Assembly (NCBI RefSeq): GCF_003813775.1
Contig: NZ_RPDH01000001.1
Span: forward strand, 434,001 to 498,000
Origin: Chitinophaga lutea
GTDB taxonomy: Bacteria; Bacteroidota; Bacteroidia; Chitinophagales; Chitinophagaceae
Direction of reading: 5' to 3'
Length of the DNA: 64,000 bases
This document shows, piece after piece, positions 38,731-48,044 of this stretch (the stretch's first letter is position 1; every line of letters begins with the position of its first letter). Made by a program: the position numbers and the translations under genes. The notes under the pieces are model-generated. The model had not been told where the DNA came from. It saw nothing but the letters and a program-made list of their open reading frames with translations, and ran no database searches.

Positions 38731-38830
38731 AGGCTCAGGGTTTAGGTGTACAGGGATATAAAAAGGGCCGCTCGTGCAGCCCTTCAAATGTATGTATTTT
38801 ATATTTTCAAAATATGACACCAACGGGGGA

Positions 38831-39376
38831 TTACCCTTTCCTCAGCCGCGCCCTTTCTTCTTCAAAATCCCGGCGGATATCCCGCAGTTCCTGCTCCAGT
38901 TCCCGTTTGGCGATGCGTTTCTCTTTATCGGAGTTGTAATTTTTCGCCTCGTATTCCTGCGTTCGGCGGCGCACATCTTCTTCATAACCAGCCTTCAGGA
39001 TGCGGAGGTTCTCTTCGTAGGCAATATCGTCGCGGAGGGAGGTGAGCCGTTTGTTGAGGGAGGCCATTTTCCGCTCCATCTCGTCAGCGCTGGCAGGGTC
39101 TTTCAGCACCTGCCGCATCACCTGCAGCATGTCGGATATGACCGTTTTCAGCTGTTGCTGGTGGTCCTCCGTCATCCCATTATTGGGCAGGGCAATGGAG
39201 GAGGCATCTAAATTATTGATACTCAATAAAATACTGTCCCGTTTGGCCTGGGGGTACCCTGCCATGGTGCGCAGGTCGTTGCCGGAGAAACGGAGCACGT
39301 CGGCCGGGAGGGATTGGGCGTTACTGACAGTTGTTAAACCGCCCAGGAGTAGTATGGAGAGCAGAAATCTTCTCAT
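38831..39376 (-). CDS. Secreted helical protein, unknown
   Basis: 181 residues from ATG at 39376, where a signal peptide starts (MRRFLLSILLLGGLTTVSNAQ). The mature protein is highly charged with long Glu/Arg/Lys helices (coiled-coil-like toward the C-terminus, ending RRDFEEERARLRKG). No enzyme motif is seen. It probably resides in the periplasm. The longer frame to 39541 is rejected for lack of a signal. Confidence 0.75.
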   Translation of the reverse strand: MRRFLLSILLLGGLTTVSNAQSLPADVLRFSGNDLRTMAGYPQAKRDSILLSINNLDASSIALPNNGMTEDHQQQLKTVISDMLQVMRQVLKDPASADEMERKMASLNKRLTSLRDDIAYEENLRILKAGYEEDVRRRTQEYEAKNYNSDKEKRIAKRELEQELRDIRRDFEEERARLRKG

Positions 39377-39515
39377 GGCAGTGCAAAAATTCACGGTTTC
39401 GCATTTGGGGGTCGCAATTGCTATGCCAGAATGCCCAAATATGGCCATCTGGCTCCATGTTGACGCGGCCGGCGGGCCCATACCCCTATTTCTTTCCCTT
39501 AACGGCAATAAAAAA

Positions 39516-39537
39516 CCCCGGAACTGCTGTTCCGGGG
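39516..39537 (-). terminator. Terminator of the small lipoprotein
   Basis: CCCCGGAAC and GTTCCGGGG arms with a 4-base loop. The minus-strand reading ends in six T residues. Confidence 0.8.
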
Positions 39538-39566
39538 CCATATACTTTTTGCTATTACAAACGATC

Positions 39567-39788
39567 TTAGTGTTTGTGAGCGCTATCAGCAGCAGGAGCA
39601 GCTACAGAGTCAGCAGCAGGAGTAGCCAGTGAGTCAGCAGCGGGAGTTGCCAGAGAATCAGCAGCAGGAGCAGCGTTCAGGGTAGCAGAATCACCGGTAA
39701 CGGTGGTAGAGTCTGAAGTCTGAGAAGAGCTGTTGTTGCAAGCTACGAACAGACCGGTAGCGATAGCTAATACAAATAATTTTTTCAT
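39567..39788 (-). CDS. Small lipoprotein with PAADS repeats
   Basis: 73 residues. A lipoprotein signal (MKKLFVLAIATGLFVAC, Cys17) is followed by a Ser/Thr-rich linker and four copies of an 8-residue unit, PAADSLAT or close variants, ending in HKH. Such low-complexity small lipoproteins are common in Chitinophagaceae but have no known function. It has its own promoter and terminator. Confidence 0.8.
   Translation of the reverse strand: MKKLFVLAIATGLFVACNNSSSQTSDSTTVTGDSATLNAAPAADSLATPAADSLATPAADSVAAPAADSAHKH
39585..39690. repeat. 24-base tandem repeat in the small lipoprotein gene
   Basis: About four units of 24 bases encode the PAADSLAT octapeptides. Units differ at a few positions, so the array is not newly formed, but copy number could vary between strains. 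Confidence 0.75.
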
Positions 39789-39813
39789 TTTGATTTTGTG
39801 TTTTAAATCGCCG

Positions 39814-39843
39814 CAAAGTTATACAAAAATCCTTTTATACAAA
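39814..39843 (-). promoter_or_regulatory. Promoter of the small lipoprotein
   Basis: On the minus strand, TTTG (39840-39843), an 18-base spacer, then TAACTTTG (39814-39821), 25 bases before the ATG. Confidence 0.65.
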
Positions 39844-39870
39844 ATATATTTTTATATAAAAGTCCGTCTT

Positions 39871-41184
39871 CTACTTCTTTCTAAAGAAAATTCGCACAGG
39901 CACCCCAGTGAAATTGAAGTTCTCCCGGAGTTTGTTCTCGAGATAGTTCCTGTACGGGGTTTTGATATCGTCCGGCAGGTTGGCAAAAAAGGCGAACGCG
40001 GGTGTCTGCGTCGGCAGCTGCGTTACGTATTTGATTTTGATAGCCGTACCGCGCACCACCGGCGGGTGGTACGATTCGATGGCCTTCAGCATCACATCGT
40101 TCAGTTTGGAGGTGGGCACCTTGCGCTGGCGGTTTTCGTACACCTCGAGCGCGGTTTCCACGGTTTTGAAAATACGCTGCTTTTCGGTCACGGACCCGAA
40201 AATGATGGGCACGTCGGTAAAGGGCGCCAGGCGCTCTTTCAGCTGTTTCTCGTAGTCGCGGGCGGTATTGGTCTGTTTTTCAACCAGGTCCCATTTGTTC
40301 ACCATGATCACGAGGCCTTTGCCTTTACGGGCGGCGAGGCTGAAAATGCTCAGATCCTGGGCGGCGATGCCTTTTTCCGCATCGAGCAGCAGCAGGCAGA
40401 TGTCCGCTTCGTCGAGCGCCTTGATGGCGCGGATAACGGAATAAAACTCCAGGTCTTCGTGCACCTTGTTCTTCCGGCGGATACCGGCCGTATCGATGAG
40501 AATAAAATCTTTCTGGAACAGGTTGTACCGGGTATGGATGGTATCGCGGGTGGTGCCGGCGATATCGGAAACGATGTTCCTTTCCTCCCCTACCAGGGCG
40601 TTCAGCAGGGACGATTTCCCTACGTTGGGCTGGCCGATGATGGCGATTTTGGGAATGCCTTCGTCTTCGGCGCTGGCCTGCTCGTCTTCCGGTATCAGCG
40701 CGGCGATTTCGTCGAGCAGTTCGCCGGTGCCGCTGCCGGACATAGACGAGAGGAAAAATACATTTTCAAACCCCAGGCTGTAAAACTCGGTGGCTTCCAG
40801 CTGGCGTTCATGGTTGTCCACTTTATTCACGGCGAGGTATACGGGTTTGCTTGAGCGGCGCAGCAGGTCGGCCACTTCGGCATCGAGGTCCGTAATACCG
40901 GTGGTCACGTCGCACATGAAGATCACCACGTTGGCTTCCTGCATGGCGATTTTCACCTGTTTGCGTATTTCGCGCTCAAACACATCGTCGCTTCCGGCCA
41001 CGAAACCGCCGGTATCAATCACGTTGAATGTTTTGCCGTTCCAGTCGGCAATGCCGTACTGCCGGTCGCGGGTAACGCCGCTCACATCGTCCACAATGGC
41101 CTTCCGCTGCTCCAGCAGACGGTTGAACAGGGTAGACTTACCTACGTTGGGACGCCCCACAATTGCTACGGTAAAACCAGGCAT
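39871..41184 (-). CDS. der: Ribosome assembly GTPase Der (EngA)
   Basis: 437 residues with two tandem GTPase domains and a C-terminal KH-like domain. First domain: GRPNVGKSTLFNRL and DTGGF. Second: GQPNVGKSSLLNAL, DTAGI and NKWD. Der acts in 50S subunit maturation. It lies 22 bases after era on the same strand, so the two GTPase genes are probably one operon. Confidence 0.97.
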   Translation of the reverse strand: MPGFTVAIVGRPNVGKSTLFNRLLEQRKAIVDDVSGVTRDRQYGIADWNGKTFNVIDTGGFVAGSDDVFEREIRKQVKIAMQEANVVIFMCDVTTGITDLDAEVADLLRRSSKPVYLAVNKVDNHERQLEATEFYSLGFENVFFLSSMSGSGTGELLDEIAALIPEDEQASAEDEGIPKIAIIGQPNVGKSSLLNALVGEERNIVSDIAGTTRDTIHTRYNLFQKDFILIDTAGIRRKNKVHEDLEFYSVIRAIKALDEADICLLLLDAEKGIAAQDLSIFSLAARKGKGLVIMVNKWDLVEKQTNTARDYEKQLKERLAPFTDVPIIFGSVTEKQRIFKTVETALEVYENRQRKVPTSKLNDVMLKAIESYHPPVVRGTAIKIKYVTQLPTQTPAFAFFANLPDDIKTPYRNYLENKLRENFNFTGVPVRIFFRKK

Positions 41185-41206
41185 CTTAATTAGTTTTTGT
41201 TGTCGT

Positions 41207-42079
41207 TTAAATCAATCCGTACTCGCGGAGGTAGTTATCGTTATCGCGCCATTTGTCGCGCACTTTCACATGCAGTTCCAGAAACACCTTGCGGTCGAGG
41301 AACTTCTCGATATCCGTCCTGGCGCGGGATCCGATCTCACGGATGGATTTCCCCTTTTCGCCGAGGATGATACCTTTCTGGGTTTCGCGCGTCACGATAA
41401 TTTCCGCAGATATTTTGGTCAGCGTGTGCTTTTCCTGGAACTGCGTAACTACTACAGCGGTATGATATGGTATCTCTTCTTCGAAGAGCATGAATATTTT
41501 TTCGCGGATGAGCTCCGCCACGAAAAATCGGGTAGAACGGTCCGTGAGTGTATCTTCCGGGTAAAACGGCTCCCCATCGGGCAGCAGTTTCAGGATTTCC
41601 TGCATCAGCGTGTCGAGCCCCTTTTTCTGCAGTGCGGAAATGGTGACGACGGCTTTGGCTTTGCCCCATGCCTTGCAGCGTTCCACCAGGGCGTCGAGCT
41701 CGGCTTTTTCCAGGTTATCCATCTTATTGAGCACCAGTACGCACTGCGCTTTCAGTTTGAGGGAATCAAACAGGGCGAGGCATTCTTCCGTGTTGTCGCG
41801 CACGTCCATGATGAGCAGGGCCACATCCGCATCTTCGAGCGCGGACTTCACGGCGCCCATCATTTTTTCGTGCAATTTGTATTTCGGATCGATGATGCCC
41901 GGTGTGTCCGAAAACACAACCTGGTAGCCCGGTTCCGTTAAAATGCCGGTGATGCGGTGGCGGGTGGTTTGCACCTTCGGGGATACAATAGCCAGTTTTT
42001 CGCCCAGCAGGGCGTTCAGCAAAGTGCTTTTGCCGGCGTTCGGTTTACCGAAGATGTTCACAAATCCTGCACGGTGCAT
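41207..42079 (-). CDS. era: Ribosome assembly GTPase Era
   Basis: 290 residues. GTPase motifs are GKPNAGKSTLLNAL, DTPG and NKMD; the C-terminal KH domain binds the 3' end of 16S rRNA (GEKGKSIREIGSRAR). Era acts in 30S assembly. It is followed by der. Confidence 0.97.
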   Translation of the reverse strand: MHRAGFVNIFGKPNAGKSTLLNALLGEKLAIVSPKVQTTRHRITGILTEPGYQVVFSDTPGIIDPKYKLHEKMMGAVKSALEDADVALLIMDVRDNTEECLALFDSLKLKAQCVLVLNKMDNLEKAELDALVERCKAWGKAKAVVTISALQKKGLDTLMQEILKLLPDGEPFYPEDTLTDRSTRFFVAELIREKIFMLFEEEIPYHTAVVVTQFQEKHTLTKISAEIIVTRETQKGIILGEKGKSIREIGSRARTDIEKFLDRKVFLELHVKVRDKWRDNDNYLREYGLI

Positions 42080-42102
42080 AATCGCAATTTAGTACAAATA
42101 AA

Positions 42103-42128
42103 AAAAGCCGAATTAGCTTCGGCTTTTT
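42103..42128 (-). terminator. Terminator after the initiator tRNA
   Basis: AAAGCCGAA and TTCGGCTTT arms flank a 6-base loop. On the minus strand seven T residues follow. It lies just after the tRNA and before era. Confidence 0.8.
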
Positions 42129-42142
42129 GTGTTAGTTTTTTG

Positions 42143-42214
<72 letters not shown>

Positions 42215-42223
42215 ATGTGGGTG

Positions 42224-42254
42224 CAAAGGTAAGGGAATTTTCAACCTGACCAAA
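42224..42254 (-). promoter_or_regulatory. Initiator tRNA promoter
   Basis: On the minus strand, TTTG (42251-42254), a 19-base spacer and TACCTTTG (42224-42231), 10 bases before the tRNA 5' end. It shares the TACCTTTGCA block with the rpsO promoter. Confidence 0.75.
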
Positions 42255-42356
42255 TATATTTTTACTCTTTGAGAAAATTTGTAAAGTGGATAGTATTGAA
42301 AACCATTGCCAGCAAAGGGTTACAGCGGAATATTTTTTTCCTCCTCTCCCCGTTTC

Positions 42357-42737
42357 CTAAAACGGCAGGTCGTCGGCCGGTTGAGAAACAGCCGGTTCCA
42401 GCTCCTGGTTTTCGGCGCCATTCCGGCCGTCCGGCAGTAACTGGAGGAAGGTGACGCGCACTTTCATTTCGGCTTTGGCTTCGCCGGCATTGGTGCGGTA
42501 CAGGTTCACGGCAGGCATCCCTTCGAGGTACACCGCTTTGCCCTGCACGAGGTACGGCATCACGGCGCCGGGCTCCCACATGGCGCAGTTGACCCATACC
42601 ACACGCTCCTGCTGCATGCCCTGGGCATTTTTGAATTTTTCGTTGTGGGCTACGCTGAAGTTGATGACTGTTTTACCGTTCACGGCATGTTCGGTGGCAT
42701 TCTGGCCAAGGCGGCCCATCAATTGCAGTTTGATCAT
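42357..42737 (-). CDS. ssb: Single-stranded DNA-binding protein
   Basis: 126 residues. One OB fold (about 1-105) with the typical start IKLQLMGRLGQNATEH and the block WVNCAMWEPG. The C-terminus ends PADDLPF, the acidic tip that contacts replication and repair proteins. It is shorter than E. coli SSB because the linker is short. It is divergent from the TPP-regulated receptor. Confidence 0.93.
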   Translation of the reverse strand: MIKLQLMGRLGQNATEHAVNGKTVINFSVAHNEKFKNAQGMQQERVVWVNCAMWEPGAVMPYLVQGKAVYLEGMPAVNLYRTNAGEAKAEMKVRVTFLQLLPDGRNGAENQELEPAVSQPADDLPF

Positions 42738-42837
42738 TTTACATTTGTTTGAGTTAACAATAAAAATTCGAAAATGATCCTGCTATACAGTGCGATATCT
42801 ACATCCGGATGAATACACAAGATAGCCAAAAAAATAA

Positions 42838-42871
42838 TTTGCGCAAAATTCCCTGCATGTGTCTAACTTTG
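42838..42871 (+). promoter_or_regulatory. Promoter of the TPP-regulated receptor
   Basis: TTTG (42838-42841), a 22-base spacer and TAACTTTG (42864-42871). The -7 box is exact; the spacer is 2-3 bases longer than usual. Transcription would start about 20 bases before the aptamer. Confidence 0.55.
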
Positions 42872-42892
42872 CGGCAGAAACCGGGACTATTC

Positions 42893-42985
42893 CCAATTTC
42901 ACCTCGGGGTGCCTTACTATCAGGCTGAGATCAAACCCGTTGAACCTGGACCAGGTAATGCTGGTTAGGAAAGGTAAGCGACCAC
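42893..42985 (+). ncRNA. TPP riboswitch aptamer
   Basis: The conserved THI-element blocks appear in order: CTCGGGGTGCC, then CTGAGATCAAACCCGTTGAACCTG, here split as GCTGAGA and ACCCGTTGAACCTG, and finally the TAATGCTGG/TTAGGAAAGG end. P1 is short (ACCT 42901-42904 with AGGT 42972-42975). It lies 175 bases before a TonB-dependent receptor. TPP riboswitches upstream of outer-membrane thiamin receptors are known in Bacteroidota. Confidence 0.95.
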
Positions 42986-43006
42986 TCTCCTTACCTGTTA
43001 TTTTTT
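42972..43006 (+). terminator. Hairpin overlapping riboswitch P1, terminator-like
   Basis: AGGTAAG (42972-42978) can pair with CTTACCT (42990-42996), followed by GTTATTTTTT. Its 5' arm is also the 3' strand of aptamer P1, so the two structures compete. Confidence 0.5.
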
Positions 43007-43083
43007 GATAGTGAACAGCAAAGCTGCTGCCGTAACGGTATGCCGTCAACTGTTCGTATAACGGAATTAAATCAACAGGAAAT

Positions 43084-43164
43084 ATGAAGCCAAGCTCGCA
43101 ACCGGCCCGCCCGGGCATGTTCCCGCGAGGCTCCATCCGACCATCAAAATCAACTGAAGGATGA
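43084..43164 (+). CDS. Possible 26-codon leader ORF
   Basis: An ATG at 43084 opens a 26-codon frame rich in Pro, Ser and Arg. Its TGA overlaps the receptor start codon as ATGA (43161-43164), which would allow coupled translation. The predicted peptide has no signal or motif. A frame this long is not rare by chance. Confidence 0.25.
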   Translation: MKPSSQPARPGMFPRGSIRPSKSTEG

Positions 43165-45524
43165 AAAAGTTCATGCTTTTTGCGCTGCTGTGCCTCCCTG
43201 TATTGTTGCAGGCACAAACCACCCTCACGGGAACCGTCACCGACCAGGCCAGCGGCCGCCCGCTGGAAGGCGCTACCGTAGCGGTACTGAACGGAGCACA
43301 CACCATTACCAATGCCAAAGGCCAATACCGCCTGCAACTCCCCCGCAACGGCAGCTTCACCGTACAGGCCAGTTTTATCGGTTATACCGCCGCGCGGGAA
43401 ACCCTACAGCCGTCTGCCGCCGCCGTGCTCGATTTCCGCCTGCAGGAAACGGCACTGTTCGTGAAAGCGGTGGAAATAGCCAGCATCCGCGCGGGCAGGA
43501 AGGCGCCGTTTACCAAATCGGAAATCGGCAAAGAAGAAATCGACAAACAGAACCTCGGACAGGACCTGCCGCTGCTGCTCAACCAGCTGCCGTCTGTAGT
43601 GACCAGCTCGGACGCCGGCGCCGGCGTGGGGTACACCGGCCTCCGCGTGCGCGGCAGCGACATCACCCGCATCAACGTGACCGTCAACGGCATCCCCGTG
43701 AACGACGCGGAATCGCAGGGGACGTTTTTTGTGAACATGCCGGACTTCGCATCGTCCGTCAGCAGCATCCAGCTGCAACGCGGCGTGGGCACCTCCACCA
43801 ACGGAGCAGGAGCTTTCGGCGCATCGCTTAACCTCTCCACCAACCAGTTTTCCGAAAAAGCATACGGCGAAACCGACAACAGCTACGGTTCTTTCAATAC
43901 CTGGAAAAACACCGTGAGAGCAGGCTCGGGGCTCATCAACGGACATTTCACCGTAGACGCGAGGTTGTCCAGGATCACGTCCGACGGGTATGTGGACAGG
44001 GCCTCATCCAACCTCCGCTCCTTCTACACCTCCGCCGCTTACATCGACAAAAAATCCTCTCTCCGCCTGAACGTTTTTTCCGGCAAGGAAAAAACCTACC
44101 AGGCCTGGAACGGTATCAGCGAAGAACAACTCAACACCAACCGTACCTACAACCCCAGCGGCACCAACAAACCCGGGGCGCCGTACGATAACGAAACGGA
44201 CAATTACCAGCAGGACCATTACCAGCTGTTCTTCAACCACGCCCTGCGCCCGAACCTGCAGTTCAATGTGGCGGCGCACTACACCCGCGGCCGTGGATAT
44301 TATGAGAACTACCGCGATAAAAACGCGTATGCCGACTATGGCGTAACCGCGCCCGCCGGCAGCGGCGATACCACCGATCTTATCCGCCAGCTGTGGCTCG
44401 ACAATCATTTTTACGGCGGCGTATTTTCCCTCAACCACCAGGCCGGTAAATTTAACTGGAGCGTGGGCGGCGCCTGGAATAAATACGACGGCAAACATTA
44501 CGGCAAAGTGATCTGGGCGGAAAAAGGCGGGTTCGATAAAGACTTCCGCTGGTACGACCTCACGGCTTTCAAAACCGACATGAACGTGTACTGGAAAGGC
44601 GAATATGCAGTGACGGAAAAGCTGAAACTGTTTGCAGACCTGCAATACCGCCGGGTTCACTATGAGCTGAACGGATTCCGCAACAATCCCGACATCCTCC
44701 GCAACAACAAATACAACTTCATCAACCCGAAAGGCGGGGCCACGTTCCAGCTGAACGACGAGCAGCATGTATATGTTTCTTACGCCATCGGCAACAAGGA
44801 ACCGAACCGCGACGATTTCGAGGTAAGCATAACAGAAGCGCCGAAACACGAAACCCTCCGCAACCTGGAAGCCGGTTATGTCTGGCGCAATGCGAAAGGC
44901 GGCGTTTCCGCCAATGCGTATTACATGAACTACCGCAACCAGCTGGTATTGACAGGCCGCATCAACGACGTGGGCGCATATGCCAGGACCAATATCCCGA
45001 AAAGTTACCGCGCCGGCATAGAGCTCGACGGTCACTACCACGTAGTGCCCCGGCTGACCCTCGCGGCCAACATCGCCCTCAGCCGCAACCGCATCAACGA
45101 ATTCACAGAATACCTCGACGACTGGGATAACGGCGGACAAAAAACGGTGACGCACAAAGACACCGACATTTCCTTCTCCCCCGACCTCGTAGCCGGTTAC
45201 ACGGTTACCTACAGGCCCCTGAACGGCCTGCAGATCGACTGGGTGGGCAAGTATGCGGGCCGCCAGTACCTCGACAATACGGCGAATGCCAAACGCGCGC
45301 TCGACGCATTCCTCGTGAACGACCTGCGCTTCAATTACACCATCCCGCAGCGCCTCTTCCGCGAGCTGGGGCTGCAGCTGATGCTCAACAATATTTTCAA
45401 TGAAAAATACGAGCCGAACGGTTATACCTATGGTTATACTGAAGGCGGGGAAATCAAACAATCCAACGCGTATTTCCCGATGGCCGGCTTTAACGTGATG
45501 GCAGGGGTGCGGCTTGGTTTTTAA
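43161..45524 (+). CDS. TonB-dependent receptor, likely thiamin uptake
   Basis: 787 residues. A signal peptide (about 1-19, ending LLQAQ) is followed by a carboxypeptidase-regulatory-like domain (about 20-105), a plug domain (about 115-235, with RVRGSDITRINVTVNGIPV) and a 22-strand-type barrel ending in Phe. TonB receptors import scarce compounds through the outer membrane using proton-motive force. The TPP riboswitch upstream points to thiamin or a precursor, matching the OMR1-type receptors described in Bacteroidota. The next gene is convergent, so no transport partner is adjacent. Confidence 0.9.
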   Translation: MKKFMLFALLCLPVLLQAQTTLTGTVTDQASGRPLEGATVAVLNGAHTITNAKGQYRLQLPRNGSFTVQASFIGYTAARETLQPSAAAVLDFRLQETALFVKAVEIASIRAGRKAPFTKSEIGKEEIDKQNLGQDLPLLLNQLPSVVTSSDAGAGVGYTGLRVRGSDITRINVTVNGIPVNDAESQGTFFVNMPDFASSVSSIQLQRGVGTSTNGAGAFGASLNLSTNQFSEKAYGETDNSYGSFNTWKNTVRAGSGLINGHFTVDARLSRITSDGYVDRASSNLRSFYTSAAYIDKKSSLRLNVFSGKEKTYQAWNGISEEQLNTNRTYNPSGTNKPGAPYDNETDNYQQDHYQLFFNHALRPNLQFNVAAHYTRGRGYYENYRDKNAYADYGVTAPAGSGDTTDLIRQLWLDNHFYGGVFSLNHQAGKFNWSVGGAWNKYDGKHYGKVIWAEKGGFDKDFRWYDLTAFKTDMNVYWKGEYAVTEKLKLFADLQYRRVHYELNGFRNNPDILRNNKYNFINPKGGATFQLNDEQHVYVSYAIGNKEPNRDDFEVSITEAPKHETLRNLEAGYVWRNAKGGVSANAYYMNYRNQLVLTGRINDVGAYARTNIPKSYRAGIELDGHYHVVPRLTLAANIALSRNRINEFTEYLDDWDNGGQKTVTHKDTDISFSPDLVAGYTVTYRPLNGLQIDWVGKYAGRQYLDNTANAKRALDAFLVNDLRFNYTIPQRLFRELGLQLMLNNIFNEKYEPNGYTYGYTEGGEIKQSNAYFPMAGFNVMAGVRLGF

Positions 45525-45540
45525 GCCCTGCACCCGATAC

Positions 45541-45580
45541 AAAAAAAGCGGATCCGGCAAAAACCGGATCCGCTTTTTTT
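45541..45580. terminator. Bidirectional terminator, receptor and permease
   Basis: Perfect 17-base arms (45541-45557 and 45564-45580) with a 6-base loop and A/T tracts on both sides. Confidence 0.9.
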
Positions 45581-45599
45581 ATGGTTTCAAACAACGTCA

Positions 45600-48044
45600 T
45601 TACACCGTTCTCAGCGATTTCACCGGGTTTGCCAACGCCGCCCGGATGGCCTGGAAACTGACCGTCAGCATGGCGATGAAAATGGCTACCGCCCCGGACA
45701 CCACGAACACCCACCACTCGATCTCTACCCGGTACACAAAACCTTCCAGCCAGCGGTTCATGCCCCACCAGGCAATGGGTGATGCAATGAGCAGCGCGAT
45801 GAGGATCAGTTTGGCAAAATCGGACATGAGCATTTGCGCGATACCGGCCACCGTTGCACCCAGTACTTTCCGGATACCGATTTCCTTCGTCCGCTGAAAA
45901 GCGATCAGCACCGCGAGCCCGAACAAACCCAGGCAGCTGATCACGATGGCGATGACGGTAGCCAGGTTGACCAGCCTCGACTGGTTCCTTTCCTGCTTGT
46001 ACATCGCGTCCAGCGTTTCATCATAAAACTTGTACGCAAAGCTCCCCGAAGGATACATCGCATACCATTTCTGTTCCACTTTCTTTAAAGTCTGCTGCCA
46101 TGTATCAGGGTCTGCGCTATTCAGTTTGATATTGAGGGTGCCCACATTTTTTTTATCCGCCATCAATGCCACCGGTTCAATGGCCGTATGAAAATCCCGC
46201 AGATGGAAATCTTTCACGACGCCCACAATGGGATGCTGCGGTGCGAATATCTGCCCGGTCAGTTGACCGATGGCATCCTGCGGTGAGGCAAAGCCCAATT
46301 CACGCACTGCGGTTTCGTTGATGATGTATTCATTGGTCGTATCGGAAGCGCGGAGATTCCTGCCGGCGATGAGTTGCATGTTGTACAGATGGATGTAAGC
46401 CGTGTCCACCCACTTCTTGTATACCTGCCGCCTGACCGGTTCCTTCGCCTGTACCGCCCTGTTTTCGAACATACTCGAGGAATACCCGTCAGACATCGGC
46501 TCCCGGCCGAGCGAAATCGCCTGTATGCCGGATTCTTTCTTCAGTTCTTCCGCCAGTACAAAATGTTTGTCGCGGTACACCGAATCGCGTTGCAGTTTCC
46601 AGGGGATGTTCACCAGCACCACCGCCTCTTTATCGAATCCCATATCCTTTTTCAGGTTGTAGTTCAACTGGCTGCCCATCACGATAGCCCCGACGATGAA
46701 CACCTGCGCGATCACGAACTGGAATACGATGAGCACTTTCCGTAAACCGACGCCGCCACCGCCATTGCGATGCAGGGTACCATGGCGCTGGATGAGCCCG
46801 ATCGGTTTTACTTTGGATATCAGCCACGCCGGGTAACCGCCGGAAAGCAACGTGATGCCCAGCAGCAATGCCGCCAGGAAGCCGATTATGCCCCATCCGC
46901 CGGCATGGTCGTGCATGCCATCGGGAATGATATTGCCGAGAAACGAATAGGCCGTTTTCGTCAGGAAAAGCGAACAGGCAACGGCCAGCAATACAATCAC
47001 AAACGTCTCCGTCAATATGCCTTTGATAATGTTGCCGCTGTTGCCGCCCAGTATCTTCCGCACACCGATGCTCCTGCTCCGTTGCGGTATCAGCGCCGTG
47101 CTCAGGTTGATATAGTTGATGCAGGCCAGTATGATCAATAAAGCACCCAGCCCGATGAGGCCTCTCATAACGGGCTTGCTGGCCTTCCGCACGTCCATCT
47201 CCCTGACGTAGGTGGAAAAATGGGATTCTTCCAGCGGCAATAACCTGAACCAGCGCCTTACGGTATTCGGCAGCTTTCTTTCGGCCATATTTTCATCCCA
47301 TTTTCCCTGGGCGATGTTGCTGATCTGCGCCAGTACCCGGGAAGTGTCTGCCCGGTTATCGATCTGCAGGTACAACTGTTCGGAACCATTGGTATTCGTC
47401 CAATCGCCCAGTGGATAGGTCTTGGGCGGTAGAAAGAAAAACTCTTTTGCGGTGAACTCGGTAGGATAATCGAGGTCTTTTACGATGCCGGACACTGTTT
47501 TCTGATCCTTCCCGTTATAGACCAGCACTTTGCCGATCATCGCTTCGGGGGTAAGCGTACCGAAGTAATTTCTGGCACGGCTTTCCGTCAGCACAACGTT
47601 CTCCGGCGCATGGAACGCCGTTGCAGGATTACCTGCCAGCCAGGTATACGGGATCATGTCAAAATAAGCGGCGTCCGTTGCAACGATGCCTTTGAACTCT
47701 TCCTGGTCCAGCGGCTTCTGCCCGGGAATGTTCACCGCATTGATCCACTGCCTGAAAACCGGCACCACCCGTTTTGCGCCCGGCACCTGTTCTCTCACGG
47801 CCTGGTAAATCGGGGCGGAAACACCTCCGTTGTAAGATTCTTTTCCGTCAAAAGCGAGGCCGGTCACCAGGCGGTAGGTCAGCGCCTTGTCCGGTAACCG
47901 GTCGTCAAAACTATATTCATAACTGACAATGTGGTAAATGACCCAGCAGGCGCTGATGCTGATGGCCAAACCGAGTACATTCAGCAGTGTAAACAACCGC
48001 TGTCGCCATAACTGGCGGAATACATTTTTGGTCAGAAGACGCAT
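45600..48044 (-). CDS. FtsX/MacB-like ABC transporter permease
   Basis: 814 residues from ATG at 48044; an upstream ATG at 48098 adds 18 residues. Layout is one N-terminal helix (NVLGLAISISACWVIYHIV), a large periplasmic MacB_PCD domain, three helices with an FtsX domain (about 280-420), a second periplasmic domain and three C-terminal helices with FtsX signature (LGLFGLAVLIAFQRTKEIGI). This duplicated type is common in Bacteroidota and usually works with a separate ATPase. None is adjacent here. Cargo is unknown. Confidence 0.88.
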   Translation of the reverse strand: MRLLTKNVFRQLWRQRLFTLLNVLGLAISISACWVIYHIVSYEYSFDDRLPDKALTYRLVTGLAFDGKESYNGGVSAPIYQAVREQVPGAKRVVPVFRQWINAVNIPGQKPLDQEEFKGIVATDAAYFDMIPYTWLAGNPATAFHAPENVVLTESRARNYFGTLTPEAMIGKVLVYNGKDQKTVSGIVKDLDYPTEFTAKEFFFLPPKTYPLGDWTNTNGSEQLYLQIDNRADTSRVLAQISNIAQGKWDENMAERKLPNTVRRWFRLLPLEESHFSTYVREMDVRKASKPVMRGLIGLGALLIILACINYINLSTALIPQRSRSIGVRKILGGNSGNIIKGILTETFVIVLLAVACSLFLTKTAYSFLGNIIPDGMHDHAGGWGIIGFLAALLLGITLLSGGYPAWLISKVKPIGLIQRHGTLHRNGGGGVGLRKVLIVFQFVIAQVFIVGAIVMGSQLNYNLKKDMGFDKEAVVLVNIPWKLQRDSVYRDKHFVLAEELKKESGIQAISLGREPMSDGYSSSMFENRAVQAKEPVRRQVYKKWVDTAYIHLYNMQLIAGRNLRASDTTNEYIINETAVRELGFASPQDAIGQLTGQIFAPQHPIVGVVKDFHLRDFHTAIEPVALMADKKNVGTLNIKLNSADPDTWQQTLKKVEQKWYAMYPSGSFAYKFYDETLDAMYKQERNQSRLVNLATVIAIVISCLGLFGLAVLIAFQRTKEIGIRKVLGATVAGIAQMLMSDFAKLILIALLIASPIAWWGMNRWLEGFVYRVEIEWWVFVVSGAVAIFIAMLTVSFQAIRAALANPVKSLRTV

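Noticed and set aside
44004..45560. 518-codon minus-strand open frame
   Set aside because: It is antisense to the TonB receptor barrel and shows only shadow composition.
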